From Goleter apudmare HA4340-LM2 (GTDB lineage Bacteria; Cyanobacteriota; Cyanobacteriia; Cyanobacteriales; Nostocaceae): 43,006 nt of DNA. Both the position numbers and the translations under genes were made by a program. Under the pieces are notes generated by a model. The model had not been told where the DNA came from. It ran no database searches and saw only the letters and a program-made list of their open reading frames with translations. The stretch lies in the NCBI GenBank assembly GCA_019359495.1, contig JAHHHF010000079.1, positions 1 through 43,006 on the forward strand. Direction: 5' to 3'. Shown here one piece after another: positions 25,384 through 33,281 of the stretch; position 1 is the first letter of the stretch; each line of letters begins with the position of its first letter.

Positions 25384-26334
25384 GTGGAAACCATCACATT
25401 GGGGCAAAACGGGCCTGTTGTCACACCCCTTTGCATTGGCACTTGGGCTTGGGGTGATAAGTTGTTTTGGAATTATGGCAATGGCTACGGTCAAGAACAG
25501 TTGCAACAAGCTTTTACCTCAGCCTTAGAGGCTGGCGTGACTTTCTTTGACACGGCGGAAGTTTACGGTTTAGGAAAAAGTGAGCAAATTCTAGGGGAAT
25601 TTTTACAACAAACCCAAAAACAGGTACAAGTTGCTACTAAGTTTTGGAATTGGCCTTGGCGATTTACAACTCAGTCTGTGTCTGATGCTTTAACAGACAG
25701 CCTCAAACGCTTACAACTAGAGCGGGTGGAATTGTATCAAATACACTGGCCGTTCACGTTCTTTTTAAGTCAAGAAGCGATAATTAATACCTTAGCTGAT
25801 GAGGTGCAACGAGGTAGAATCGGCGCGGTGGGTATCAGTAATTACTCAGCCAAACAAATGCGCGAGGTGCATCAAATATTAACAGCGAGGGGTATACCTC
25901 TGGCTGTGAACCAAGTACCCTACTCTTTGCTAACGCGACAAATTGAAAGCAACGGTGTTTTAGAAACTGCTAAGGAATTAGGTGTGACAATCTTAGCCTA
26001 TAGTCCTTTGGCACAGGGATTACTCACAGGAAAATACACAGTGGAGAGTGGGGAAGTTCCTAGCGGTGCGAGGAGGATTGACCCCAGATTTGGTAAAGAT
26101 GGCTTGAAAAAAATTGCCCCATTATTATCTTTACTACGTGAAATAGGAGAAAAGCGCGATCGCACTCCTGCTCAAATTGCACTCAACTGGTTGATTGCTC
26201 AAGGAAACGTCATCCCCATCGCTGGGGCGAAGACAGCCGCACAGGTACAACAAAACGCTGGTGCGTTAGGCTGGCGATTAACTGATGATGAGGTTAGCGA
26301 TTTGGAAAAAGTTAGTCGTCCTTGGCTACATTAA
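25384..26334 (+). CDS. Aldo/keto reductase
   Basis: 316 residues beginning with GTG at 25384. The catalytic tetrad of the superfamily is visible: Asp56 and Tyr61 in FFDTAEVYG, Lys86 in VATKFWNW and His121 in YQIHWP. GVSNYSA-like GISNYSAKQM and the C-terminal PIAGAKTAAQVQQNAGAL form the NADPH site. It is a cytoplasmic NADPH-dependent reductase of aldehydes or ketones; the substrate is unknown. A bidirectional hairpin separates it from the convergent carotenoid-domain gene. Confidence 0.92.
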   Translation: METITLGQNGPVVTPLCIGTWAWGDKLFWNYGNGYGQEQLQQAFTSALEAGVTFFDTAEVYGLGKSEQILGEFLQQTQKQVQVATKFWNWPWRFTTQSVSDALTDSLKRLQLERVELYQIHWPFTFFLSQEAIINTLADEVQRGRIGAVGISNYSAKQMREVHQILTARGIPLAVNQVPYSLLTRQIESNGVLETAKELGVTILAYSPLAQGLLTGKYTVESGEVPSGARRIDPRFGKDGLKKIAPLLSLLREIGEKRDRTPAQIALNWLIAQGNVIPIAGAKTAAQVQQNAGALGWRLTDDEVSDLEKVSRPWLH

Positions 26335-26355
26335 TTTTCTATTCATTCAAATACA

Positions 26356-26390
26356 AGGTTGCGTTATGACATATTAGTCCTAACGCACCT
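26356..26390. terminator. Bidirectional hairpin between convergent genes
   Basis: TGCGTTA (26360-26366) pairs with TAACGCA (26381-26387), and the flanking AGGT/CCT can extend the stem with a bulge. It lies between the stops of the aldo/keto reductase (plus) and the carotenoid-domain protein (minus). There is no long T-run. It also resembles dispersed TGCGTTA/TAACGCA palindromes of Nostoc-type genomes. Confidence 0.5.
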
Positions 26391-26402
26391 AAAATCTCAA
26401 AA

Positions 26403-26816
26403 TTAATCACTGCGTAAAGCTAGTAGCTCTTGGGGAGAGGCTAAAAGCTTAATTTTTGTATACAAAATTTGCCGTTGTTGATTGAGGATAAACAGCCACA
26501 ACATATTCACACTACACCAAGAAGTTTGGGCTTTACCTGTAACCTGGATTTGGATTTCGCCTGTTGCTGAAGTCCCAGTAATTCCCTGGTGGGGATAGGC
26601 TTTAATATCTTGAGCTTCTTGTTGTAGATAGGCAGCGATCGCATCTGTTCCCACAATACCAGATGCAAATGGCGGATGCATTACACCATCCTCAGCAAAC
26701 AAGACAGCAGTTGCGCCCCAGTCTCCAGCGTTGAGAGTTTCAAAGTAACGCAGTATTGTTGCTTCTGTAATTCCTGCAATCTCTAATTTTTCTGCCGTAA
26801 ATTTAGTAGTTTTCAT
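26403..26816 (-). CDS. Stand-alone homologue of the orange carotenoid protein C-terminal domain (CTDH; NTF2-like)
   Basis: 137 residues from the ATG at 26816; a frame extension to 26879 adds a Cys-rich stretch that the family does not have. The fold is NTF2-like, but the sequence follows the C-terminal domain of orange carotenoid protein closely: ATILRYFETLNAGDW, LFAEDGVMHPPF, IVGTDAI, IQVTGKAQTSW and LLASPQELL. Tyr24 and Trp100 align with the OCP residues (Tyr201 and Trp277 in Synechocystis) that hold the keto-carotenoid. Cys101 follows Trp100 where OCP has Phe; as I recall, Anabaena CTDH has a functional Cys in this region. Such proteins bind and shuttle carotenoids. No helical-carotenoid-protein partner is in the window. 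Confidence 0.85.
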   Translation of the reverse strand: MKTTKFTAEKLEIAGITEATILRYFETLNAGDWGATAVLFAEDGVMHPPFASGIVGTDAIAAYLQQEAQDIKAYPHQGITGTSATGEIQIQVTGKAQTSWCSVNMLWLFILNQQRQILYTKIKLLASPQELLALRSD

Positions 26817-26880
26817 ATAAATAATTGGGGAGCATCTCACTTTTAAACAACAAGTTTCTATATATGGACTCATTTCCACA

Positions 26881-26899
26881 CTGGAGTTAATATCTCCAG
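26881..26899 (-). promoter_or_regulatory. Inverted repeat upstream of the carotenoid-domain gene
   Basis: CTGGAG (26881-26886) and CTCCAG (26894-26899) are a perfect 6-base inverted repeat with a 7-base spacer, 65 bases upstream of the chosen start. It could be an operator or a leader hairpin. Evidence is positional only. Confidence 0.3.
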
Positions 26900-26927
26900 A
26901 ATCGTGAAAGATGACCTGTAAAAGCTA

Positions 26928-26953
26928 AAGGATGAACAAAATGCTTCATCCTT
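26928..26953 (-). terminator. Terminator-like hairpin after pyruvate kinase
   Basis: AAGGATGA (26928-26935) pairs perfectly with TCATCCTT (26946-26953). On the minus strand the stem is followed by TTAGCTTTTAC, a weak T-rich tail. It lies about 130 bases downstream of the pyk stop. Confidence 0.45.
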
Positions 26954-27051
26954 CAGTCTTTACACATGATAATTATCTAGTGCAGCGTAGCTTAAACAAA
27001 CCACCCATTGGGAGTGTTTGAAACTAGCTTGCTTCTCACGCCTAGGTGAGT

Positions 27052-27072
27052 ATTACGAATTACGAATTTTGA
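27052..27072. repeat. Heptameric short tandem repeat downstream of pyk
   Basis: ATTACGA, ATTACGA and ATTTTGA in tandem. The first two units are identical to those in the chlG leader, showing that the same heptamer family recurs in this genome. A two-unit ATTTTGA version lies at 29129-29142 and a related one at 39589-39602 before plsY. Confidence 0.8.
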
Positions 27073-27086
27073 ATTCCCCCTAGGGG

Positions 27087-28856
27087 TTAGGGTGTTCCGA
27101 CTGCGCCAGAGTAAACCAAACCCCGTTGCATATCCAAAGTCAGAATCGCCCCATCCCGGATTACCTGGGTGGCCTTCTTGACACCCACAATCACAGGTAC
27201 ACCCAAACGCAAACCAATCACGGCTGCATGACTGGTAAGACTTTCTTCTTCTGTAATAATCCCCGCCGCTTTGCGAATCGCTTCTACAAAATCAGCAGTG
27301 GTGCGGGGAGCAACCAAAATATCTCCAGGATTGAAGTTAGATGCATCCATACCAGTGTAAGCTACCCTAGCGCGACCACTGACGGAACCCTGACCCAAGC
27401 CTATGCCTTGACCAAGAACAGCTGTCACCACTTCCACTTTAATTAAATCTGTGGAGCCAGAGACGCCTTGGAGTGTACCAGCAGTCATCACAACCAAGTC
27501 TCCCTCGGTTAGTAGCTCATTTTCTTGAGCGACATTAATCGCTGCTTGAAACGTTTGACCAGTGGAAGGTAGTCCTAGTACCAGCAGTGGTTTCACTCCC
27601 CAGACCATCTGCAATTGTCGCGCCACATTCACATGGGGTGTAATTGCCAAAATCGGTGTCCGGGGACGGAACTTGGACACATTGCGGGCTGTTGCCCCGG
27701 TTTGGGTTAAAGTCATAATTGCCGCAGCACCTAGCTGTTCGGCAATTTGCCCCACAGCTTGGCTAATCGCGTTGGGAATGGAACGTCTGGTATCTCTCAA
27801 CTGAGCACTGGGGGAGTTTTTCGCCTCCTCCTGTTCAATGCGTTCAGCAATCCGCGCCATCGTCGCCACTGCTTCCACCGGGTAGCTACCAACAGCAGTT
27901 TCATTGGAGAGCATCACTGCATCCGTACCATCAAGAATGGCATTAGCTACATCCGACACTTCTGCACGAGTAGGACGGGGATTGCTCACCATACTGTCTA
28001 ACATTTGGGTGGCGGTGATGATGGGAATCCCCAAGCGATTGGCTGTAGCAATCAACCGCTTTTGCAGTATGGGGACATCTTCGGCTGGTAATTCCACCCC
28101 TAAGTCACCTCTGGCGACCATGACACCATCACACAAAGCCAGAACCGCTTCCATTTGTTCAATAGCTTCATGCTTTTCAATTTTGGCAACTACTGGCACA
28201 TTTTTACCAGTACTAGAAATTAGCTCTTTAATTTCAATGATATCTTGGGGGTTGCGAACAAAAGAAAGTGCTACCCAATCCACACCCTGATCTAGACCGA
28301 ACATCAGATCCTCACGGTCTTTGTCAGTCATGGCTTTAATTGAGAGGTAAACTCCGGGAAAGTTTACACCTTTGTTGTTAGAAAGTTTACCGGGTACTGT
28401 GACGCGACAATGTAAATCCCCTTTATCGCGGTTAATATCCTCGACTACCATTTCTACTCGTCCGTCATCGAGGAGAATTTTTGCACCTACGGGGACTTCT
28501 TCCGCTAAATACTCATAGGTGATGCAGCTGATTTCTTGTGTACCGATAACTGGGCGATTTGTCAAGGTGAAGCGATCGCCTTTTGCCACAACTATAGACC
28601 CGTTCTCAAACCGCCCTAGACGGATTTTAGGCCCTTGTAAGTCTTGGAGAATTGCCACTGGCTGATTGAGTTCAAAGGCGGTTTGCCGAATTAACCGAAT
28701 ATTGCGCTGATGGTCAGCATGAGAGCCGTGGGAGAAGTTTAGCCGCAGCGTCGTTGCACCCGCCTCAATGATGGCTTTGAGCATTTCTGGGCTACTGGTT
28801 GCAGGACCAATCGTAGCAACAATTTTTGTCCGGCGTATAGAGTCTCTTAATTGCAT
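27087..28856 (-). CDS. pyk: Pyruvate kinase with C-terminal PEP-utilising mobile domain
   Basis: 589 residues. RRTKIVATIGPATSS and LRLNFSHGSHADH start the barrel, LQDLQGPKIRLG and VMVARGDLGVELP carry the catalytic and metal residues, and ATQMLDSMVSNPRPTRAE is the pyruvate kinase signature. From about residue 490 there is an extra domain with EEESLTSHAAVIGLRLGVPVIVG, the phospho-histidine swivelling domain of PEP-utilising enzymes, with its His kept. This domain is common in cyanobacterial and Gram-positive pyruvate kinases; its role is unclear. The enzyme makes pyruvate and ATP from phosphoenolpyruvate and ADP in the cytoplasm. Confidence 0.96.
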   Translation of the reverse strand: MQLRDSIRRTKIVATIGPATSSPEMLKAIIEAGATTLRLNFSHGSHADHQRNIRLIRQTAFELNQPVAILQDLQGPKIRLGRFENGSIVVAKGDRFTLTNRPVIGTQEISCITYEYLAEEVPVGAKILLDDGRVEMVVEDINRDKGDLHCRVTVPGKLSNNKGVNFPGVYLSIKAMTDKDREDLMFGLDQGVDWVALSFVRNPQDIIEIKELISSTGKNVPVVAKIEKHEAIEQMEAVLALCDGVMVARGDLGVELPAEDVPILQKRLIATANRLGIPIITATQMLDSMVSNPRPTRAEVSDVANAILDGTDAVMLSNETAVGSYPVEAVATMARIAERIEQEEAKNSPSAQLRDTRRSIPNAISQAVGQIAEQLGAAAIMTLTQTGATARNVSKFRPRTPILAITPHVNVARQLQMVWGVKPLLVLGLPSTGQTFQAAINVAQENELLTEGDLVVMTAGTLQGVSGSTDLIKVEVVTAVLGQGIGLGQGSVSGRARVAYTGMDASNFNPGDILVAPRTTADFVEAIRKAAGIITEEESLTSHAAVIGLRLGVPVIVGVKKATQVIRDGAILTLDMQRGLVYSGAVGTP

Positions 28857-29293
28857 AGGGGCTGAATCTAGGGAGCTATCTGGGAATCATCGTAAGTTAA
28901 GGGGCATTTCTTTTCAGTCACTGCGATCGCACTCAGGGAGTGGAGGAGTTGGATAGAGTAGTTATCGTACACTAATCTTGGCTCCATCCTGCCTAGGGCA
29001 GAGGTTTTACAATCAAATCTTTAATCTTCTTTAACGCCCCATTTATTAGTTCAAGACTTAATATCAATCCACCAAAATTCACCAAACATATCCAAACCCT
29101 GAAGTCCTTGTAAAATCCGGATTTCTTAATTTTGAATTTTGAATTGTTATGAGTCTCGTCTGGAATCATAGCGCTATTCCTCTGCTCTTCAGCAAAGCTG
29201 CCCATAATTCTTGCTATACAATAATTTACAAAACTTTATTCTTCACTAATCTTTATCGTATATTCGTAATGATTCATAAATAAGGAGTCCAGA
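28857..29293. other. Divergent control region between pyk and crtR
   Basis: About 440 bases upstream of both genes. A HIP1 site lies near 28923. TGCTATACA at 29212-29220 resembles an extended -10 element for crtR, without a clear -35. AAGGAG at 29282-29287 is a good Shine-Dalgarno sequence 6 bases before the crtR ATG. A 70-codon minus-strand frame at 28993-29205 contains heptamer repeat and is not believed. Confidence 0.45.
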
Positions 29294-30196
29294 ATGCTCA
29301 CGTCGGAGGCACCCAAGCCACTGACAATCCCGCCCAAAGAACTTTTAGCGCCTCCTGGTGATTTCAACCCCACGCTACTCCTGTTCTTAACGGTCGTGGT
29401 CATGCTAGTGTTATCGAACTTTGGTTACTGGTTGTGGGAATGGCCCGACTGGCTATGCTTCAGCATTAATACTCTTTCCTTGCATTGTGCTGGGACAGTA
29501 ATTCACGATGCTTGTCACCAGTCTGCTCATCGTAACCGCATGATTAACGCTTTGTTGGGTCATGGTAGCGCACTGATCTTAGCCTTTGCCTTTCCAGTAT
29601 TTACGCGAGTGCATTTGCAGCATCATGGCCATGTCAATCATCCCCAAGATGACCCAGATCATTATGTCTCGACTGGCGGGCCGTTGTGGCTGATTGCGGT
29701 ACGGTTTCTATACCATGAGGTGTTTTTCTTTCAACGGCGCTTGTGGCGTAATTATGAACTGTTGGAATGGTTCATTAGCCGCGTGATTGTTGGTGTAATT
29801 GTTTATATTTCGGTTCAGTACGGCTTTTTGGGCTACATCCTGAATTTTTGGTTTATACCAGCATTTATAGTGGGCATAGCACTGGGATTATTTTTTGATT
29901 ATCTACCACATCGTCCCTTTGCAGAACGCGATCGCTGGAAAAATGCTCGTGTTTACCCTAACCCAATTCTGAATATCCTGATTTTGGGGCAGAATTATCA
30001 CCTCATTCATCACTTGTGGCCTTCTATTCCTTGGTACAACTACCAACCTGCATACTACGCTATGAAGCCACTTTTGGATGAAAAGGGATGTTATCAGACT
30101 TCAGGAATATTACAGAAAAAAGACTTTTTTGAGTTTGTTTACGATATTTTCTTAGGGATTAGATTTCATTCCCACAAAGCCACCGAAAAACAGTAA
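29294..30196 (+). CDS. crtR: Beta-carotene hydroxylase (CrtR type)
   Basis: 300 residues, a membrane-bound di-iron oxygenase of the fatty-acid desaturase superfamily. Histidine boxes: HDACHQSAH at about 71-79, HLQHHGHVNH at about 107-116 and NYHLIHHLWPS at about 234-244. FFDYLPHRPF is characteristic of CrtR. Three to four membrane helices lie between the boxes. It hydroxylates the rings of beta-carotene or deoxymyxol to give zeaxanthin or myxol derivatives in the thylakoid or plasma membrane. It has a strong ribosome binding site (AAGGAG) 6 bases before the ATG, the clearest in this stretch. Confidence 0.93.
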   Translation: MLTSEAPKPLTIPPKELLAPPGDFNPTLLLFLTVVVMLVLSNFGYWLWEWPDWLCFSINTLSLHCAGTVIHDACHQSAHRNRMINALLGHGSALILAFAFPVFTRVHLQHHGHVNHPQDDPDHYVSTGGPLWLIAVRFLYHEVFFFQRRLWRNYELLEWFISRVIVGVIVYISVQYGFLGYILNFWFIPAFIVGIALGLFFDYLPHRPFAERDRWKNARVYPNPILNILILGQNYHLIHHLWPSIPWYNYQPAYYAMKPLLDEKGCYQTSGILQKKDFFEFVYDIFLGIRFHSHKATEKQ

Positions 30197-30321
30197 GCAA
30201 TTCAAAATTCATTTCGTCAAGTTATGAGCAGAGCTTGCTTCTGCTCAGACTCTTTAATAATCCTTAGTCACATAAAACTGTATCTTTAAATTAGTCATAA
30301 AACAAACAGCTTGCCGTAGAA

Positions 30322-30522
30322 ATGGCTATGGAAAGAGAACCTAAACCCCCTGAAACCGCAAATAATTCCAAGATGAAAATTTGGATATGGAGTGCCATTG
30401 CGCTGCTAATTACTAACTTAGTTGTAGCCGGGATTGTCGCGTTTTTAATTCACAAAGATAGTGTTCAAGAAAATCCTAGTCAATCACCAAATGAAAAAAG
30501 CAACTATAGCCATGCATCCTAA
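30322..30522 (+). CDS. Small single-pass membrane protein
   Basis: 66 residues with a charged, Pro-rich N-terminus, one clear membrane helix (IWIWSAIALLITNLVVAGIV, about residues 20-43) and a short polar tail rich in Ser and Asn. It lies 39 bases before the zinc-ribbon membrane protein gene, in the same direction, so the two are probably co-transcribed. No family recognised. Confidence 0.6.
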   Translation: MAMEREPKPPETANNSKMKIWIWSAIALLITNLVVAGIVAFLIHKDSVQENPSQSPNEKSNYSHAS

Positions 30523-30561
30523 AGTCTGCTAAAGTTAACCGCAGACTATCTGTAAAAGAAT

Positions 30562-31803
30562 ATGTTTGCTAGAATACGCCGGACTTTAAAGCAATTTTTT
30601 AATAAATCAAGGAAAATCAACAACGAACCTCTGAACCAGGTTAGTTTGATTGTAATTGTTTTGATTGATATTTTTATCCTAATCAATGTTTTTACAGGAC
30701 TGGATGATATTAGTAGATGGCATCTCAGCCCTGCACAAGCTTATCCATGTTATTTTGAATGGCAAAATTACCAGAAACAAGCTACTAAAGATAAAGATTA
30801 CGAGTTTATCAGGTTGCCATTGTCAAATAACATTAACAATCTACCCAGTTATAAAGAAATATATCAACAGACCGAAGTAGATCATCTGGGTAAAGTTTCT
30901 CCCACTTGTTTGCAGTATGCAATATACAAAGACCAAATTAACAATGCAAAAAATCAACAAGCTATTAAAGCCATTGATCAGAAACAAATACAAATCAGTA
31001 AGCTGCAACAAGCTAATAGTCAGATCCGCGCTCAGTATGACTCTACACTCTTAGAAAAAATTGCTGGACAACCTCGTGGACAATCAATTAATCAAGTTGG
31101 CGCTGAAAAAGCCAAACAGAATTTAGACCAAAATAATCGGAACATTTCACAGTTAGGAAAGGAAATTTCTCTGCTGAAAAATGAACTGCTAAATAAACCA
31201 GAAAGTCTTACTTTTCTAGCTTTTATTCGGAAAGATAATGAATTTAGAACATTGGAGGAAAGTTATAACCAGGCATCCTTTTGGTATCCCAGTATTCAAC
31301 TAGGTTTTCAGTCACTTTTTCTGTTACCACTAATTTTCGTTACCTTATTAGTCCATCAATTTTCTCAGCGTAGAGAATACGGACTTATCTCTCTAATTAG
31401 CTGGCATTTGTTAATTATATTTTTTATCCCGCTCATCCTAAAAATCTTTGAATTTCTGCAATTTGGTGTCATATTCCAATTTATATTTGATGCTATCAGT
31501 GCCATTTTTGGTAGATTAATTTTCCTCATCAGCTATATTTATATCTTGCTGATTCCGTTGATTGGTTTTGGTGTCATCAAGTTCTTTCAAAAAATTGTCC
31601 TTAACCCTAAACTTCAAGCTGTTAGCAGAGTTCAAGAATCACGTTGTGTCAACTGTGCCAAAAAAATTCGGCAGAATGATGCCTATTGTCCTCACTGTGG
31701 TTATTATCAATACATTGAGTGTCAAAATTGCCACAATTTGACTTACAAGCATTTAGCACACTGTAAGCATTGTGGTAGTCTCCAAGATTCGAGTAATTTG
31801 TAA
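30562..31803 (+). CDS. Membrane protein with coiled coil and C-terminal zinc ribbons
   Basis: 413 residues. One N-terminal membrane helix (about 27-46) is followed by a large soluble segment of about 190 residues rich in Gln, Lys and Asn, with a helical coiled-coil-like part (about 125-215). Three hydrophobic helices follow between about 225 and 350. The last 50 residues carry four Cys pairs, CVNC, CPHC, CQNC and CKHC, which make two zinc-ribbon modules. The zinc ribbons face the cytoplasm or stroma side if the topology is even. Function unknown. It converges on the kinase gene, with only 9 bases between stops. Confidence 0.75.
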   Translation: MFARIRRTLKQFFNKSRKINNEPLNQVSLIVIVLIDIFILINVFTGLDDISRWHLSPAQAYPCYFEWQNYQKQATKDKDYEFIRLPLSNNINNLPSYKEIYQQTEVDHLGKVSPTCLQYAIYKDQINNAKNQQAIKAIDQKQIQISKLQQANSQIRAQYDSTLLEKIAGQPRGQSINQVGAEKAKQNLDQNNRNISQLGKEISLLKNELLNKPESLTFLAFIRKDNEFRTLEESYNQASFWYPSIQLGFQSLFLLPLIFVTLLVHQFSQRREYGLISLISWHLLIIFFIPLILKIFEFLQFGVIFQFIFDAISAIFGRLIFLISYIYILLIPLIGFGVIKFFQKIVLNPKLQAVSRVQESRCVNCAKKIRQNDAYCPHCGYYQYIECQNCHNLTYKHLAHCKHCGSLQDSSNL

Positions 31804-31812
31804 TATCAAACT

Positions 31813-33120
31813 TTAATCAGATTCCTTTGGTATTTGAAGTTGCCAATTTTCAACTTGAGGAGTGGGAGTAACTATCTGCAAAGACCAATAGCTGACCAGC
31901 ATCAAAACTAGACCAGAAAACACGCCTACTACTAAACCAACCACTAAAGCAAATTTACGAGGAGAAATAGAAATAGTAGTATTATTTGTCTCGCTATCTA
32001 AGAGTAATGCTGATGCATCTTCCCTCAAAGCTTGATGATTTGCTTGTGCGGATGGAGAGATTTGATACCCCAAGGCAACGCTTACCGTTTCCTCTATAGT
32101 TGGGCAAAGATTGCTGGGTGAACTAGGCCTTTCCGGTAGTGTAGTATCGTTTACGCAATCACCAACTATTGGCTGTGAGTTAGTCTCATAACTTGGTGAA
32201 AACTCGTGAGGCTCAAATTTAGTGTTTACTAGTGATGGAGTAAAATCTGACTCTTGTTCTGGTGTGTAGAGATTACTTAAAACTAGGAGTGCGTCTAGTG
32301 CTGTTTTCGCTGATTTATATCTAGCTTGAAAATGGTATTGCACCATTCTGTTGAGTATTGCAGCCATCTCAGTACTAACTTGTGCGAAATCTTGCCAAAT
32401 AATCTCGCCTGTATTGACATCTTCTGGTAATTTTGTTGGATGTACTCCTGTGAGTGCTTGGATGCCAATCATCCCTAGAGCATAGATGTCACTATTAGGA
32501 CGTGGTCTACCTCGCTGTTGCTCACTAGGCATGTAGCCAGGTGTTCCAATGGCAATAGTGGTATGTTGTTCAATGGGAATAAAGATAGAAGTCTTTGTCT
32601 GATCTACGACTAATTGATCCCAAATAGGTTTAACAGCACCAAAATCAATCAGAACTAACCGATTATCCTGCTTGCGGCGAATAATGTTGCTCGGCTTTAC
32701 ATCTCGATGAATCAGCCCGTAACTGTGAACATAGTTCAAAATGCCCAAAACTTCTTGTAGTAGCTGAAAAACTTTGCTCTCAGACCAGCAGTGACCAGGG
32801 AATAGTTCTGCACTGAGAGTATGCCCTTCAATAAACTCTTGCACCAAGTAGAACTCTAGATTATCTTCAAAATGAGCTAAAAGATGGGGAACTAAGTCAT
32901 AATACCTCAGCTTATTGAGAGCTTCTACTTCTCTCTTGAACAAACGCCTGCGAATTTCAACTGGGATGGAATATCTGTTGCTGGGTAAGAAATGTTTGAC
33001 AATGCGGTTGGGACTATGAAGGAGGTGTGTATCTTTAACCATGTAGGTTTGACAAAACGCACCTTGACTTAATACTTGAACAACCTGGTAACGTTCGCCT
33101 AGTAACTTGCTGTTTAACAT
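31813..33120 (-). CDS. Membrane-anchored serine/threonine protein kinase
   Basis: 435 residues. A glycine-poor P-loop (VLSQGAFCQTYMVKD) lies at 16-30, the catalytic Lys is Lys42 in IVKHF, HRDVKPSN is at 138-145 and DFGAVKP at 159-165, all intact. GTPGYMPSEQQRGRPRPNSDIYALG is the activation-loop and APE-like region of cyanobacterial Hanks-type kinases. After residue 275 the chain is low-complexity and polar, then a membrane helix (about 392-414) and a short exterior tail. It starts 161 bases from the divergent PstS-like gene, so the two share a control region. Confidence 0.92.
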   Translation of the reverse strand: MLNSKLLGERYQVVQVLSQGAFCQTYMVKDTHLLHSPNRIVKHFLPSNRYSIPVEIRRRLFKREVEALNKLRYYDLVPHLLAHFEDNLEFYLVQEFIEGHTLSAELFPGHCWSESKVFQLLQEVLGILNYVHSYGLIHRDVKPSNIIRRKQDNRLVLIDFGAVKPIWDQLVVDQTKTSIFIPIEQHTTIAIGTPGYMPSEQQRGRPRPNSDIYALGMIGIQALTGVHPTKLPEDVNTGEIIWQDFAQVSTEMAAILNRMVQYHFQARYKSAKTALDALLVLSNLYTPEQESDFTPSLVNTKFEPHEFSPSYETNSQPIVGDCVNDTTLPERPSSPSNLCPTIEETVSVALGYQISPSAQANHQALREDASALLLDSETNNTTISISPRKFALVVGLVVGVFSGLVLMLVSYWSLQIVTPTPQVENWQLQIPKESD

Positions 33121-33281
33121 GTTACGTTGTCCCTAACGGCTGCATTGAATACTCTTAATTCAAGAGTAACTATTTAAATTAACTACAACTAAGATTAATG
33201 TATAGTTTTTAATGAAACAAGCTAGCGGTAAATCCCTGGATGTCTTGAAAAACTTTTAAACTTCATCATGGGAAGAACATT

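Noticed and set aside
27126-28290. Several plus-strand frames opposite pyruvate kinase
   Set aside because: They are shadows of a well-conserved gene on the other strand and resemble no family.
28993-29205. 70-codon minus-strand frame between pyk and crtR
   Set aside because: Part of it is translated from the ATTTTGA heptamer repeat, it has no ribosome binding site, and it lies across the likely crtR control region.
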